From the NCBI RefSeq assembly GCF_013432195.1, contig NZ_JACCDB010000003.1, positions 1 through 64,000 on the forward strand: 64,000 bases of DNA. Direction: 5' to 3'. Positions 21,141-34,348 of this stretch are shown here, in pieces (position 1 is the first letter of the stretch; every line of letters starts with the position of its first letter). The stretch comes from Tepidicella baoligensis. GTDB lineage: Bacteria; Pseudomonadota; Gammaproteobacteria; Burkholderiales; Burkholderiaceae_C. Under the pieces are notes generated by a model that ran no database searches, had not been told where the DNA came from, and saw only the letters and a program-made list of their open reading frames with translations. The translations under genes and the position numbers were made by a program.

Positions 21141-21561
21141 GGCGGGCCCTTTCGAACAGGCGCTGCAACTCGGCGCGGGCGGCGTGGCGCAGGGCCTCGG
21201 AGCCGGCACTCGGGAATTGTTCGCGGGAAAAGCCGCTGCGCAAACGCACCACCACGGCCACCTCGGGCAGTGCATGCATCCACTCACGTGCGACGGCATA
21301 GATCTGCCGCCGCAACAGGTTGCGCGTCACGGCCCGGCGGGCCCAGCGTTTGGGCACCATGGCCCCAACCCAGCGTCCTCCACCAGGGAAGAGCCCATCC
21401 GACGCCCCGCGGGCGCGCGAGTCGGTCAGGTGAAGCGCGAAATGCATGGTCTTGGCTGCCGGCGCAGACGACAACACTGCGTCGAACTGGGCACGATGAC
21501 GCAGGCGCTGCAGCGCAGGGGCCGAGGGCGCCGATCCACCGGGGTTCGCGCTGGCCGACAC
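21133..21561 (-). CDS. rnpA: Ribonuclease P protein component
   Basis: The basic protein subunit of RNase P, about 142 residues. The signature KRWARRAVTRNLLRRQIYAVAREW is the conserved RNR-type motif (RAVxRNxxRR), here VPKRWARRAVTRN. It also has VAVVVRLRSGFS and FERARRA. The start is GTG at 21561, 17 nt after the rpmH stop. The order rpmH-rnpA-yidD-yidC is standard for proteobacteria. Confidence 0.93.
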   Translation of the reverse strand: MSASANPGGSAPSAPALQRLRHRAQFDAVLSSAPAAKTMHFALHLTDSRARGASDGLFPGGGRWVGAMVPKRWARRAVTRNLLRRQIYAVAREWMHALPEVAVVVRLRSGFSREQFPSAGSEALRHAARAELQRLFERARRA

Positions 21562-21578
21562 CTGGACTCGGCGACGCT

Positions 21579-21713
21579 TCAGACGCTCAGGCGCTTGCGG
21601 CCCTTGGCACGGCGGGCGTTGAGCACGGCGCGACCGCCACGGGTCTTCATGCGAACCAAAAAACCGTGGGTGCGGGCGCGGCGGATCTTGGAGGGTTGGT
21701 AGGTGCGTTTCAT
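21579..21713 (-). CDS. rpmH: 50S ribosomal protein L34
   Basis: 44 residues. The whole protein is the L34 signature: starts [18 protein letters not shown], then [20 protein letters not shown], and ends RKRLSV. It is the first gene of the leftward operon facing away from dnaA. A candidate promoter lies 39-67 bp upstream. Confidence 0.97.
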   Translation of the reverse strand: MKRTYQPSKIRRARTHGFLVRMKTRGGRAVLNARRAKGRKRLSV

Positions 21714-21751
21714 GATGGTGTGAATTCCGGAAATTTCCGAGGAAACCCTAG

Positions 21752-21780
21752 ATTATTGCAAAGATTCGCTTTTTCGCCAA
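21752..21780 (-). promoter_or_regulatory. Candidate rpmH promoter
   Basis: On the minus strand, TTGGCG (21780-21775) and AATAAT (21757-21752) are separated by 17 bp, a good sigma-70 layout, and point toward rpmH. Confidence 0.5.
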
Positions 21781-21834
21781 GCCAAGTCCGTTGAACCTGG
21801 CGTTGACACATCCCGCCACCCCGGCAAACCCGGA

Positions 21835-21843
21835 TGTGGATAA
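21835..21843 (-). promoter_or_regulatory. DnaA box (perfect TTATCCACA)
   Basis: TGTGGATAA on the plus strand, the exact reverse complement of the consensus. It falls in the -35 position of a putative dnaA promoter whose -10 is TACAAT at 21858-21863 (17-bp spacing), which would allow DnaA autorepression. Confidence 0.75.
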
Positions 21844-21857
21844 CTGGGTGCAGCGGC

Positions 21858-21863
21858 TACAAT
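21858..21863 (+). promoter_or_regulatory. Candidate -10 element of the dnaA promoter
   Basis: TACAAT, one mismatch from TATAAT, 61 bp before the chosen dnaA start. The matching -35 position overlaps the perfect DnaA box. Confidence 0.4.
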
Positions 21864-21883
21864 GGCGCCTCGATTTTGGTCCG

Positions 21884-21892
21884 CTATCCACA
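21884..21892 (+). promoter_or_regulatory. DnaA box (one mismatch, CTATCCACA)
   Basis: Differs from TTATCCACA only at the first base; about 30 bp upstream of dnaA and in opposite orientation to the perfect box. Confidence 0.6.
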
Positions 21893-21923
21893 GCCCGTCA
21901 CGCCGTTCGATCCTGTTTTCCGG

Positions 21924-23348
21924 ATGTCCATGAACCCCTCTCATCCCACGCCCGAGGTCTCGGTCGATACCGCCGGTCTGTGGAGCGCCTGCGTGGAGCG
22001 GCTGGCGCTCGAACTCCCGGAGCAGCAATTCAACACCTGGATCCGCCCCTTGGCGGCCAGGGTCGCGCCCGACGGCAGCAAGGTCACACTGGCGGTGGCG
22101 AACCGGTTCAAAATGGATTGGATTCGGGCCCAGTATGGCGGCAAGATCAGCGCCACGCTGCAGGCGCTCACGGGCCGGCCGGTGGGGCTGGAGTTGGTGC
22201 TCGCTCCGCGTGAAGCCCCTGCCAGATCCGGGTTCGCCCAAAAGCCTCCACCCGGCTTGCAGGACCCGATCTTCGCCGAGCTGCCCGAAGTCCCGGCCCC
22301 TGCCCCCGAACCCCAGGCCGAAGCCCACAAGCACCGCCTCAACCCTGCACTCACCTTTGCCACGTTGGTGGAGGGTTCGGCCAACCGCATGGCGCGCGCT
22401 GCGGCCATGCACGTGGCCGGCAGTCCCGGCCAGCTCTACAACCCGCTGTTCGTCTATGGCGGCGTCGGCCTGGGCAAGACGCACCTGGTGCACGCCATCG
22501 GCAACCAGTTGCTCGCCGATCGTCCCCAGGCCAAAGTTCTCTACATCCATGCCGAGCAGTTCGTCTCGGATGTGGTCAAGTCCTACCAGCGCAAGACCTT
22601 TGACGCCTTCAAGGAGCGCTACCACTCGCTGGATCTGCTCATCATCGACGACGTGCAGTTCTTCGCCAACAAGGACCGCACACAGGAAGAGTTCTTCAAC
22701 GCCTTCGAGGCGCTGCTGGCCAAGAAAAGCCACATCGTCATGACCAGCGACACCTACCCCAAGGGGTTGACCGACATCCACGAGCGGCTGGTCTCGCGCT
22801 TCGACTCGGGCCTCACGGTGGCCATCGAGCCGCCCGAACTGGAAATGCGGGTGGCCATCCTGATCAGCAAGGCCGAAGCCGAAGGCGCCACCATGCCCGA
22901 GGACGTGGCTTTCTTCGTGGCCAAGAACGTGCGCTCCAACGTGCGCGAGCTCGAAGGCGCCTTGCGCAAGATCCTGGCCTACAGCCGCTTCAACCAGAAA
23001 GACGTGTCGATCCAGCTCGCGCGGGACGCGCTCAAAGACCTGCTGAGCATCCAGAACCGGCAGATCAGCGTGGAGAACATCCAGAAGACGGTGGCCGACT
23101 TCTACAAGATCAAGGTCGCCGACATGTACTCCAAGAAGCGGCCGGCCAACATCGCGCGGCCGCGCCAGATCGCCATGTTCCTGGCCAAGGAGCTGACCCA
23201 GAAAAGCCTGCCCGAAATCGGGGAACTGTTCGGCGGGCGTGACCACACCACGGTGCTGCACGCGGTGCGCAAAATCGCCGCCGAGCGCCAGACCGTGAGC
23301 GAGCTCAACCAGCAGCTGCACATACTGGAGCAAACCCTCAAGGGCTGA
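21924..23348 (+). CDS. dnaA: Chromosomal replication initiator protein DnaA
   Basis: About 474 residues. Domain I begins [26 protein letters not shown] Pro-rich domain II linker covers roughly residues 100-138. AAA+ domain III has Walker A GGVGLGKT at 179-186 and Walker [11 protein letters not shown]. Domain IV has the box-recognition signature [14 protein letters not shown]. Starts are possible at 21924 or 21930; an upstream in-frame ATG overlapping a DnaA box was rejected. dnaN and gyrB follow on the same strand. Confidence 0.97.
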   Translation: MSMNPSHPTPEVSVDTAGLWSACVERLALELPEQQFNTWIRPLAARVAPDGSKVTLAVANRFKMDWIRAQYGGKISATLQALTGRPVGLELVLAPREAPARSGFAQKPPPGLQDPIFAELPEVPAPAPEPQAEAHKHRLNPALTFATLVEGSANRMARAAAMHVAGSPGQLYNPLFVYGGVGLGKTHLVHAIGNQLLADRPQAKVLYIHAEQFVSDVVKSYQRKTFDAFKERYHSLDLLIIDDVQFFANKDRTQEEFFNAFEALLAKKSHIVMTSDTYPKGLTDIHERLVSRFDSGLTVAIEPPELEMRVAILISKAEAEGATMPEDVAFFVAKNVRSNVRELEGALRKILAYSRFNQKDVSIQLARDALKDLLSIQNRQISVENIQKTVADFYKIKVADMYSKKRPANIARPRQIAMFLAKELTQKSLPEIGELFGGRDHTTVLHAVRKIAAERQTVSELNQQLHILEQTLKG

Positions 23349-23434
23349 CATGCAAACCTGTAACAATGTCAGGTGGTGTGTGCGGCCTTTCGCGCCCCAC
23401 GATTTCATGAGACAAACCCCCTGAAAGCACGCGC

Positions 23435-27218
<3,784 letters not shown>

Positions 27219-27363
27219 GTGATGCTGTAGCCGAACGCATAAGGTAAGCAATAGGCTTTGGGAAAATCAATGAGACCGAGCCCGGCAAGTTGTGGGCCCG
27301 TGAGCGGCCGCTGAGCCAGCGCTGGTGCGGCTGGCGGCGACCGGATGACTGCTGGATTCAGGA
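27219..27363. other. Convergent gyrB/icd intergenic region
   Basis: 145 bp with no gene seen. It contains GC-rich self-complementary stretches (for example CCAGCGCTGG near 27315) but no convincing T-tailed terminator on either strand. Confidence 0.3.
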
Positions 27364-28827
27364 TCACTGCCCCTGCGCCAGCGCAAAACCCCGCGCACCG
27401 TCGAACGTGCAGAGGTTTTCGGTCTTGATGAAGTCGATGCCTTCGGTGGCCAGGGCGCTCATCAGGGCCACCAATGCCGTATGCGGCAAGGGTTCGTTTG
27501 TGGACGAGACGAACCGGCAGCGCCAGTGATCGGTACAGAAGGTTTCAGGGAAGCCGCCCGGCCAGACCTTGACGCCCCGGTTCGTGATCACCTGAAGCTC
27601 CAGTCCCGACGGTGTGCAGGCCTTCAGTTGATCGGCGAGCGTTTCGGGCCGGGTGTGGGCGGCGTGGATGAAGACGTCGATACCCACCAGCGCTTTCTGT
27701 GCGGTCGGCTGCGCCTTGGGTGCGGACATGGCGGCAGAGCCGGGCATTTTCACTTCGCGGGTCTGCGCGTAGCTCACGGGTTTCATCTTCTGCGGCACGT
27801 TGCCCAGCCGGTCGATCACGGCATCGGCAAAGTCCATGCTGCCGAACGGGCGGGCGATGCTCAGGTGGCTGTGCAGTTCGGCGGTGTGTACGCCGTCCTC
27901 GATCGCGCTCAGCCACGCATTGTGGATGCGCTCGGCCGCCTCGGCCTGGCCGATGTGCACCAGCATCATCACCGCGGCCAGCAGCAGGCCCGAGGGGTTG
28001 GCGATGCCTTTGCCCGCGATGTCGGGTGCGCTGCCGTGGATGGCTTCGAACATGGCCACATGCTCGCCGATGTTGGCGCTCGGCGCCAGCCCGACAGAGC
28101 CGGTGAGTTCGGCTGCGATGTCGGAGAGGATGTCGCCGTACAGGTTGGGCGTGACGATCACATCGAACAGGTCGGGCCGGGTGGCCAGGCGGGCCGCCCC
28201 GATGTCGATGATCATGTGGTCGGTCTGGATCTCGGGGTACTCGGGCGCGATTTCGTCGAAGACCTTATGGAACAGGCCGTCGGTCATTTTCATGATGTTG
28301 TCTTTGGTCATACAAGTGACCTTTTTGCGCCCGTTGGCCCGTGCGTACTCGAAAGCGTAGCGGATGATCTTCTCGCACCCCGGGCGGGTGATGAGCTTGA
28401 GGCACTGGAAGACCTCGTCGGTCTGGCGGTGCTCGATGCCGGCGTACAGGTCTTCCTCGTTCTCGCGGATGATGACGAGGTCCATCTTGGGGTGCAGCGT
28501 CTTCACGTACGGCGCATAGCTCACGCACGGCCGCACGTTGGCGTATAGGCCCAGCGTCTTGCGGATGGTGACGTTGAGGCTCTTGAAGCCGCTCCCCTGT
28601 GGCGTGGTGATCGGGGCTTTGAGGAACACTTTGGTGCGGCGTAGGCTCTCCCAGGCCTCGGGGGCGATGCCCGAGGTGTGCCCAGCCAGATACTGCTTCT
28701 CGCCGATCTCGATGAATTCCGGGGTGATGGCGGCACCGGCGGCTTCCAGTACACGCAGGGTGGCCTCCATGATTTCGGGGCCGATGCCGTCGCCTTTGGC
28801 CACGGTGATGGGGACTGCTTGTGACAT
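27364..28827 (-). CDS. icd: NADP-dependent isocitrate dehydrogenase (long form with C-terminal extension)
   Basis: TCA-cycle oxidative decarboxylation of isocitrate. About 487 residues. The N-terminal isopropylmalate/isocitrate dehydrogenase fold begins VAKGDGIGPEIMEATLRVL. It shows IRENEEDLYAGIEH, DNIMKMTDGLF, the YGDILSDIAAELTGS signature and the cofactor region IHGSAPDIAGKGIANPSG. Residues from about 355 form the extra C-terminal domain of the Thermus/Rickettsia-type enzymes, ending KTENLCTFDG. ATG 28827 follows a CAGGAG site and was chosen over a longer frame. It is divergent from a LysR gene. Confidence 0.9.
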   Translation of the reverse strand: MSQAVPITVAKGDGIGPEIMEATLRVLEAAGAAITPEFIEIGEKQYLAGHTSGIAPEAWESLRRTKVFLKAPITTPQGSGFKSLNVTIRKTLGLYANVRPCVSYAPYVKTLHPKMDLVIIRENEEDLYAGIEHRQTDEVFQCLKLITRPGCEKIIRYAFEYARANGRKKVTCMTKDNIMKMTDGLFHKVFDEIAPEYPEIQTDHMIIDIGAARLATRPDLFDVIVTPNLYGDILSDIAAELTGSVGLAPSANIGEHVAMFEAIHGSAPDIAGKGIANPSGLLLAAVMMLVHIGQAEAAERIHNAWLSAIEDGVHTAELHSHLSIARPFGSMDFADAVIDRLGNVPQKMKPVSYAQTREVKMPGSAAMSAPKAQPTAQKALVGIDVFIHAAHTRPETLADQLKACTPSGLELQVITNRGVKVWPGGFPETFCTDHWRCRFVSSTNEPLPHTALVALMSALATEGIDFIKTENLCTFDGARGFALAQGQ

Positions 28828-28911
28828 GTCTTTGCTCCTGTTGTGTGGATGGGTGATGGCAAGTTTGCAAGAAAAAGTCATTGGTAAAAAATGATTTGTT
28901 TTTTAGAATTA

Positions 28912-28929
28912 CATAGGTTTTAATCTATG
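28912..28929. promoter_or_regulatory. CATAG-N8-CTATG palindrome, candidate LysR site
   Basis: CATAGGTTTTAATCTATG, nearly symmetric through its centre, overlaps the start codon of the LysR gene (ATG 28927). It could be an autoregulatory operator in the shared icd/LysR promoter region. Confidence 0.4.
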
Positions 28930-29844
28930 AGTAAATTCCGCCTCCCCAAAGCCACTTTCAACCAGTTGCGCACGTTCGAGAGCGTGGCGCGCCTGGGGTC
29001 CATCACCCAGGCGGCGCGCGAATTGCACCTGACGCAACCCACGGTCACGGTCCAGATCCAGGAGCTGCAAAACGCCCTGGCCACCGCTCTGATCGAGCCG
29101 GCCGGGCGGGGCATCCGCATCACTGAGGCCGGGCGCCGGCTGCAACAGGCGGCCACCGACATCTTCGGGCTGTGGCGGCACTGCGAAGACGATCTGCATG
29201 CCCTGCGCGGGCTGGAGCGCGGGCTGCTGCGCATCGCGGGCGTCACCACCACCGAATACTTCATCGCGCATTGGCTGCAGCGCTTCGCGCAGCGCCACCC
29301 GGGCATCGAGGTGGACCTGTCGGTGGACAACCGGGACCGCATCATCCAGCGCTTGCAGGACGAACGCTGTGACCTCGCCGTGATGATGATGCCGCCGCCC
29401 ACGCTGGAGCTGGACACGCTGGATTGCCTGGACAACCCGCTGGTGGTCATCGGCCCGACAGGCCACCCCTGGGCTGGGCGGCGCAAGGTGCCGGTCAAGG
29501 CGCTCAACGGCGTGCCCTGGCTGACGCGGGAGCCGGGTTCGGGCACGCGGCTGGCTGTGGAGCAGCACCTGAGCCATCTGGGCGTGCAGCCGCAGGAACG
29601 CATGACGCTGGGCAGCAACGAGGCCCTCAAGCACGCGGTGGCGGCGGGCATGGGGTTGGCCGCACTCTCGCGCCACGCGCTGAACCGCGACCCGGCGCAA
29701 GAAGGCCTGGCCGTGCTGCCGGTGACGGGCTTTCCCGTGCGCCGCCAGTGGAAGCTGGTGTGGCGGCGCGACCGCCGCCTGGCCCTGCCGGCCCAGGCCT
29801 TCATCGACGAGGCCCGACAGATCCTGAGCGAACTGGCGGCCTGA
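28927..29844 (+). CDS. LysR-family transcriptional regulator
   Basis: 305 residues. The N-terminal winged helix is NQLRTFESVARLGSITQAARELHLTQPTVTVQIQELQNAL; a periplasmic-binding-protein-like effector domain follows (IAGVTTTEYFIAHWLQRF to the GSNEALKHAVAAGMGLAALSR block). That block resembles CbbR/CysB-like members. Divergent transcription from icd suggests control of icd or itself. The effector is unknown. Confidence 0.88.
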   Translation: MSKFRLPKATFNQLRTFESVARLGSITQAARELHLTQPTVTVQIQELQNALATALIEPAGRGIRITEAGRRLQQAATDIFGLWRHCEDDLHALRGLERGLLRIAGVTTTEYFIAHWLQRFAQRHPGIEVDLSVDNRDRIIQRLQDERCDLAVMMMPPPTLELDTLDCLDNPLVVIGPTGHPWAGRRKVPVKALNGVPWLTREPGSGTRLAVEQHLSHLGVQPQERMTLGSNEALKHAVAAGMGLAALSRHALNRDPAQEGLAVLPVTGFPVRRQWKLVWRRDRRLALPAQAFIDEARQILSELAA

Positions 29845-29904
29845 GGACTGAACCTCTGGCCCTGGGCATACTCTGAGCCACATCCCCATTCCGGAGACCA
29901 TCCC

Positions 29905-30831
29905 ATGAAACCCGAAGAACAACGGGCCTTGCTCGGCATTCTGGTGCAGGCCGCTCTGTGCGACGGCCAGAAGGTCGACAGCGAGCGGCAGTTCATTCGT
30001 GAACTCGCGCAGCAGCTCGACGCCACAGCAGCCTCGACCCACCTGGCCCAAGCGGTGCAGGATGCCCTGCTGCAGCGGGTCACGCTGGCGCAAGCAGCGC
30101 AGGTTCTGTCCAACCCGGCCCACCGCCAGCTCGCCTACGAATGGGCCGTGGCCGTGTGCGACGCCGACGGCCTGACCAGCACCGCAGAGAAGGACTTCCT
30201 TCTCCAGCTGAAGGCGCAGCTTGGCCTGAGCGCCGATGCTGCCGTGGCCGATACGGAAACCCAGACCCACGCGGTGGCCGCAGCCGCTCATGCGACCGTG
30301 CAGAATGCCCCGGTCGTGGACTCTGCCGCCCTCGACCAAATGATCCTCAACTACGCCATTCTCAACGGGGCATTGGAGTTGTTGCCGCAGTCCTGGGCCT
30401 CGGTGGCCATCATTCCGCTGCAGATCAAGATGGTGTATCGCGTCGGGAAGGCGCATGGCGTCACGCTGGACCAGGGGCATATCCGGGAATTCATCGCGAC
30501 GGCCGGGGTGGGGCTGACTTCGCAGTATGTGGAGCAGTTCGGCCGCAAGCTGCTGGGTGGGCTCGTCGGCAAGGCGGGAGGGCGGCTGCTGGGTGGGCTT
30601 GCCGGGCAGGCCACCGGCATGGCGTTTTCCTTCGCAACCACCTACGCCCTCGGGCATTTGGCCAAGCGCTACTACGCGGGCGGCCGGGTGATGTCCACCG
30701 AACTGCTGCGTCAGACCTATCAAGGCCTGCTCGGTCCCGCCAAGACGCTGCAGCAACAGCACCTGGGGGACATCCAGGCCCGGGCGCGTAGCCTCGATGC
30801 CACTGAGGTGATGCGCCTCGTTCGGAGCTGA
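29905..30831 (+). CDS. TerB-like / DUF697-like domain protein
   Basis: 308 residues. The N-terminal part (about 1-105) is a helical TerB-like domain: [27 protein letters not shown], with an acidic second copy [19 protein letters not shown] short Ala-rich linker follows. The C-terminal part (about 140-270) has [27 protein letters not shown] and a Gly-rich hydrophobic run ([21 protein letters not shown]) resembling DUF697 proteins. Function unknown; possibly membrane-associated. A GGAG site precedes the start. Confidence 0.6.
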   Translation: MKPEEQRALLGILVQAALCDGQKVDSERQFIRELAQQLDATAASTHLAQAVQDALLQRVTLAQAAQVLSNPAHRQLAYEWAVAVCDADGLTSTAEKDFLLQLKAQLGLSADAAVADTETQTHAVAAAAHATVQNAPVVDSAALDQMILNYAILNGALELLPQSWASVAIIPLQIKMVYRVGKAHGVTLDQGHIREFIATAGVGLTSQYVEQFGRKLLGGLVGKAGGRLLGGLAGQATGMAFSFATTYALGHLAKRYYAGGRVMSTELLRQTYQGLLGPAKTLQQQHLGDIQARARSLDATEVMRLVRS

Positions 30832-30881
30832 GCCTCGTAAAATCGGATTTTTGTCGCTTACAACCCCCAAGAGGCTTTCTC

Positions 30882-31946
30882 ATGGCGCTCGTTTCCCTGC
30901 GCGAACTGCTCGACCACGCGGCCGAGCACGGCTACGGCATTCCGGCTTTCAACGTCAACAACCTGGAGCAGGTGCAGGCCGTCATGGCCGCCGCCGACGA
31001 GGTCAATGCCCCGGTGATCCTGCAGGCCAGCGCCGGCGCGCGCAAGTATGCCGGCGAGCCTTTCATCAAGCACCTGGTGCAAGCTGCCTGTGAGGCCTAC
31101 CCGCACATTCCGGTGGTGATGCACCAGGACCATGGCCAGAGCCCGGCGGTGTGCCAGGGCGCGATCGACCTGGGCTTCAGCTCGGTGATGATGGACGGCT
31201 CGCTACTGGAAGACGGCAAGACCCCCGCCAGCTTCGACTACAACGTGGAGGTGACCCGCCGCGTGGTGGAGATGGCGCACCGTGTGGGCGTGTCGGTCGA
31301 GGGCGAGCTGGGCTGCCTGGGCAACCTCGAAACCGGCGAGGCCGGCGAGGAAGACGGCATCGGTGCGGAGGGCAAGCTCGATCACAGCCAATTGCTCACC
31401 GACCCCGAGGAGGCGGCCGTCTTCGTGAAGGCCACGGGCCTGGATGCGCTGGCGATTGCCATCGGCACCAGCCACGGCGCCTACAAGTTCAGCCGCAAGC
31501 CCACGGGCGACATCCTGGCCATTTCCCGCGTGAAGGAAATCCACGCCCGCATTCCCAACACGCACCTGGTGATGCACGGCTCCAGCAGCGTGCCGCAGGA
31601 ACTGCTCGCGCTCATCAACCAATACGGCGGCCAGATGAAGGAAACCTACGGCGTGCCGGTGGAAGAGATCCAGGAAGCCATCAAGCACGGGGTGCGCAAG
31701 ATCAACATCGACACCGACATCCGCCTGGCCATGACCGGCGCGGTGCGCAAGTTCCTGGCCGAAAACCCCGACAAGTTCGATGCCCGCGAATGGCTCAAAC
31801 CCGCCCGCGCGGCGGCCCAAGCCGTGTGCAAGCAGCGCTACCTGGATTTCGGCTGCGAGGGCCAGGCCGGCAAGATCAAGGGTTATTCCTTGAGCGAAAT
31901 GGCCGCCAAATACGCGCGCGGCGAACTGGCGCAGGTGGTGAACTGA
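30882..31946 (+). CDS. fba: Class II fructose-bisphosphate aldolase
   Basis: A zinc-dependent aldolase for glycolysis, gluconeogenesis and the Calvin cycle, 354 residues (the Calvin-type subfamily). Zinc ligands are visible in [30 protein letters not shown] and LVMHGSSSV. The substrate loop [17 protein letters not shown] is present. purC begins 2 bp after the stop, so the two genes are co-transcribed. Confidence 0.94.
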   Translation: MALVSLRELLDHAAEHGYGIPAFNVNNLEQVQAVMAAADEVNAPVILQASAGARKYAGEPFIKHLVQAACEAYPHIPVVMHQDHGQSPAVCQGAIDLGFSSVMMDGSLLEDGKTPASFDYNVEVTRRVVEMAHRVGVSVEGELGCLGNLETGEAGEEDGIGAEGKLDHSQLLTDPEEAAVFVKATGLDALAIAIGTSHGAYKFSRKPTGDILAISRVKEIHARIPNTHLVMHGSSSVPQELLALINQYGGQMKETYGVPVEEIQEAIKHGVRKINIDTDIRLAMTGAVRKFLAENPDKFDAREWLKPARAAAQAVCKQRYLDFGCEGQAGKIKGYSLSEMAAKYARGELAQVVN

Positions 31947-31947
31947 A

Positions 31948-32856
31948 ATGGTGTCGGCCCTGCACACCTCCGCCCTCAAATCCCTGCCCCTGCTCGCGCG
32001 CGGCAAGGTGCGTGACAACTACGCCGTGGGCGACGACCGCATCCTCATGGTGGCCACCGATCGCATCAGCGCGTTTGATGTGATCATGGGCGAACCCATT
32101 CCCGGCAAAGGGGAGCTGCTGACGCGGCTCAGCCTGTTCTGGTTCGACCTGCTGGGCCCCAAGGGGCAGAACATTTGCCCCATCCACCTCACCGGCCAAG
32201 ACCCCGAGAGCGTGGTGAGCGACGCCGAAAAGCCCCTGGTGCGCGGCCGCTCCATGCTGGTCAAGCGGCTCAAGCCGATTCCGGTCGAAGCCGTGGTGCG
32301 CGGCTACCTGGCCGGCAGTGGCTGGAAGGAATATCAGGAAAGCCGCAGCGTCTGTGGCGTGCCCCTGCCCGAGGGCCTGAAGAACGCCAGCAAGCTGCCC
32401 GAGCCCATCTTCACCCCGGCGGCCAAGGCCGAGATGGGCGAGCACGACGAGAACATCACCTTCGAGAAGACGGTGGAGTTGATCGGCCCCGAGCTGGCCG
32501 CCAAGATCCGCGACATCTCCATCCGCCTGTACCAGGCCGCCGCCGCGTATGCCGCCACCAAGGGCATCATCATCGCCGACACCAAGTTCGAGTTCGGGCT
32601 GGACACCGATGGCACCCTCGTGCTCATGGACGAGGTGCTGACGCCCGACAGCTCGCGCTACTGGCCGGCCGAGCGCTACGCCGAAGGCAGCAACCCGCCC
32701 AGTTTCGACAAGCAGTTCCTGCGCGACTGGCTGGAAACCGCCCATGTGGATGGCCGTCTCTGGAACAAGACCGCGCCCGCGCCGCGCCTGCCACGTGAGG
32801 TGATCGAACAGACCGCGGCCAAGTACCAGGAAGCCCTCAAGCGCTTGTTGGGCTGA
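31948..32856 (+). CDS. purC: Phosphoribosylaminoimidazole-succinocarboxamide synthase (SAICAR synthetase)
   Basis: Joins CAIR and aspartate with ATP in purine synthesis. 302 residues of the long PurC type. Motifs: [26 protein letters not shown], then [23 protein letters not shown] and [14 protein letters not shown]. It is separated from fba by one base. Confidence 0.95.
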   Translation: MVSALHTSALKSLPLLARGKVRDNYAVGDDRILMVATDRISAFDVIMGEPIPGKGELLTRLSLFWFDLLGPKGQNICPIHLTGQDPESVVSDAEKPLVRGRSMLVKRLKPIPVEAVVRGYLAGSGWKEYQESRSVCGVPLPEGLKNASKLPEPIFTPAAKAEMGEHDENITFEKTVELIGPELAAKIRDISIRLYQAAAAYAATKGIIIADTKFEFGLDTDGTLVLMDEVLTPDSSRYWPAERYAEGSNPPSFDKQFLRDWLETAHVDGRLWNKTAPAPRLPREVIEQTAAKYQEALKRLLG

Positions 32857-32873
32857 GCATCTACAATCGATCC

Positions 32874-33263
32874 ATGCCGCTGACCTCAGCCCAACGCCGC
32901 TTGACCGCATGGTGTGCCCTGTGGTCGTTGCTGCTGGGTGCTTTGCTGCCTGCCGTGGCTCAGGCGGCGTGGCCCACGCCAGATCGGTCCGACTGGATCG
33001 AGATCTGCACCAGCACCGGCATGCTCTGGGTGAAGGCCGAAACGAGCCAGGCCAAGCCTGATCCCGCTACGGCCCAGTGGGCGGGGATGCCGTGCGCCTA
33101 CTGCCTGTCAGGCCATGGCGGCGCCGCGCTGCCGCCAGAAGCCTCCCGGCCAACGTTCGCGGTGCCTCCACTTCGGGAGCGCCCACCCACGCAGCTGCTG
33201 GCTGCTTGCGCGGAGCCACACTGGCCGGGCGCGCATGCCCGCGCTCCACCGCTCACGGCTTGA
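32874..33263 (+). CDS. DUF2946 family protein, first copy
   Basis: 129 residues. An N-terminal signal/anchor helix (ALWSLLLGALLPAVAQAA) is followed by the family motif WIEICTSTGMLWV and a CAYC pair. DUF2946 proteins are short exported proteins often found beside copper genes; the Cys/Met pattern suggests metal contact but this is inference. It begins 17 nt after purC and heads the copper cluster. A paralogue sits at 33891. Confidence 0.7.
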   Translation: MPLTSAQRRLTAWCALWSLLLGALLPAVAQAAWPTPDRSDWIEICTSTGMLWVKAETSQAKPDPATAQWAGMPCAYCLSGHGGAALPPEASRPTFAVPPLRERPPTQLLAACAEPHWPGAHARAPPLTA

Positions 33264-33396
33264 GCCGGCGTCCGCCTGAGCCGGTCGTTCTCGGGCATCT
33301 GTGGCTTTCCCTTTTCCTGTGCGACCGAGCGCCCGACCGCTTGCGCGCGGGTCATTGACCGGGGCCTTTCCCGTTTGTTTCTTCAAGGAGATTTTC

Positions 33397-33879
33397 ATGA
33401 AACGACTTATCATTTCTGCCCTTTTGGCGATCACGGCCCAGGCCTGGGCGCAGGTGCAGATCACCGTCGAAGACGCCTGGGTGCGTGGCACGGTCGCACA
33501 GCAAAAGGCCACTGGCGCCTTCATGCGCCTGACCCCTTCGGCGAATGCGCGGCTGGTGGAGGCCAGCTCGCCCGTGGCCGGCGTGACCGAAATCCATGAA
33601 ATGGTCATGGAGAAAGACGTGATGAAGATGCGCCAGATTCCGGGACTGGACCTGCCCGCCGGCCAAACCGTCGAACTCAAGCCCGGTGGCTACCATGTGA
33701 TGCTCATGGACCTGAAGCAGCCACTGCAGCCGGGCCAGAGTGTGCCTATCACCCTGGTGTTTGAAGATGCCAACAAGCTGCGGTTCACCCAGCAGATCGA
33801 AGCCCCTGTCAAGGCCCTGGGCGAAGGCCATGCCCCCATGTCACACGGCCATGGCTCCAAAGGTGGGCATAAGCACTGA
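33397..33879 (+). CDS. PCu(A)C-type periplasmic copper chaperone, first copy
   Basis: 160 residues with a cleavable signal peptide (cut after AQAWA). The copper site H-x10-M-x21-H-x-M is intact: His67, Met78, His100, Met102. The C-terminus is His-rich (HGHGSKGGHKH) and could bind more metal. PCu(A)C proteins deliver Cu(I) to the CuA site or CuB assembly of cytochrome oxidases. An AAGGAG site precedes ATG 33397. Confidence 0.9.
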   Translation: MKRLIISALLAITAQAWAQVQITVEDAWVRGTVAQQKATGAFMRLTPSANARLVEASSPVAGVTEIHEMVMEKDVMKMRQIPGLDLPAGQTVELKPGGYHVMLMDLKQPLQPGQSVPITLVFEDANKLRFTQQIEAPVKALGEGHAPMSHGHGSKGGHKH

Positions 33880-33890
33880 CCTGTGCATTC

Positions 33891-34286
33891 ATGCGCCTGA
33901 CGAAGCGGCACCAGCGCATCACCACATGGTTCGCCATGTGGTTGTTGCTGCTGGGCGCTTTGATGCCACTGGGCTCTCAGGCCCTCGTTCAACTGCAGGG
34001 GGGCGGTGACTGGGTTCAGGTTTGCACCAGCACCGGCATGGTGTGGGTGAATCCGAACCAGGATTCGGGCGATGACGCCAGCGTTGCGCCCGACACCGAG
34101 GCCAGTGGCTTGTATTGCTTCTGGTGTCTGGCGAGCCCGTTTGGCAAGGCGCTACCCCCCGCGCAGTCAGCCCCAGGGCTGGTGCGCGCGCATTTTGCAG
34201 GCACTCTTCCGCCGCTACGGGCACCCCCATTCACCGACTCCATCTGGGCCGTCTCTCAGCCCAGGGCGCCTCCACTGCACGACTGA
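33891..34286 (+). CDS. DUF2946 family protein, second copy
   Basis: 131 residues, paralogous to the protein at 32874. It has a membrane/signal helix (WFAMWLLLLGALMPLGSQA), the shared WVQVCTSTGMVWV motif, and CFWC in place of CAYC. It starts 11 nt after the first PCu(A)C gene. Two DUF2946-PCu(A)C units in a row suggest duplication or paired function in copper handling. Confidence 0.7.
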   Translation: MRLTKRHQRITTWFAMWLLLLGALMPLGSQALVQLQGGGDWVQVCTSTGMVWVNPNQDSGDDASVAPDTEASGLYCFWCLASPFGKALPPAQSAPGLVRAHFAGTLPPLRAPPFTDSIWAVSQPRAPPLHD

Positions 34287-34348
34287 CCCCTTCGTGTTTC
34301 GTGGGTCGGGAAACCCCCGTGTGTGTTTCCCATGGATGGAGTCATCTC

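Larger units (their letters stand above)
21714..21923. other. Probable chromosomal replication origin region (oriC)
   Basis: The 210-bp rpmH-dnaA intergenic region. It contains one perfect DnaA box (21835-21843), one single-mismatch box (21884-21892), and an AT-rich stretch near 21750-21775 (ATTATTGCAAAGATT). The divergent rpmH/dnaA arrangement is where many proteobacterial origins lie. Only two good boxes are visible, so further origin elements may be degenerate or lie elsewhere; none were seen between dnaA and dnaN. Confidence 0.6.

Noticed and set aside
23349-23434. Additional DnaA boxes between dnaA and dnaN
   Set aside because: No sequence within one mismatch of TTATCCACA was seen on either strand.
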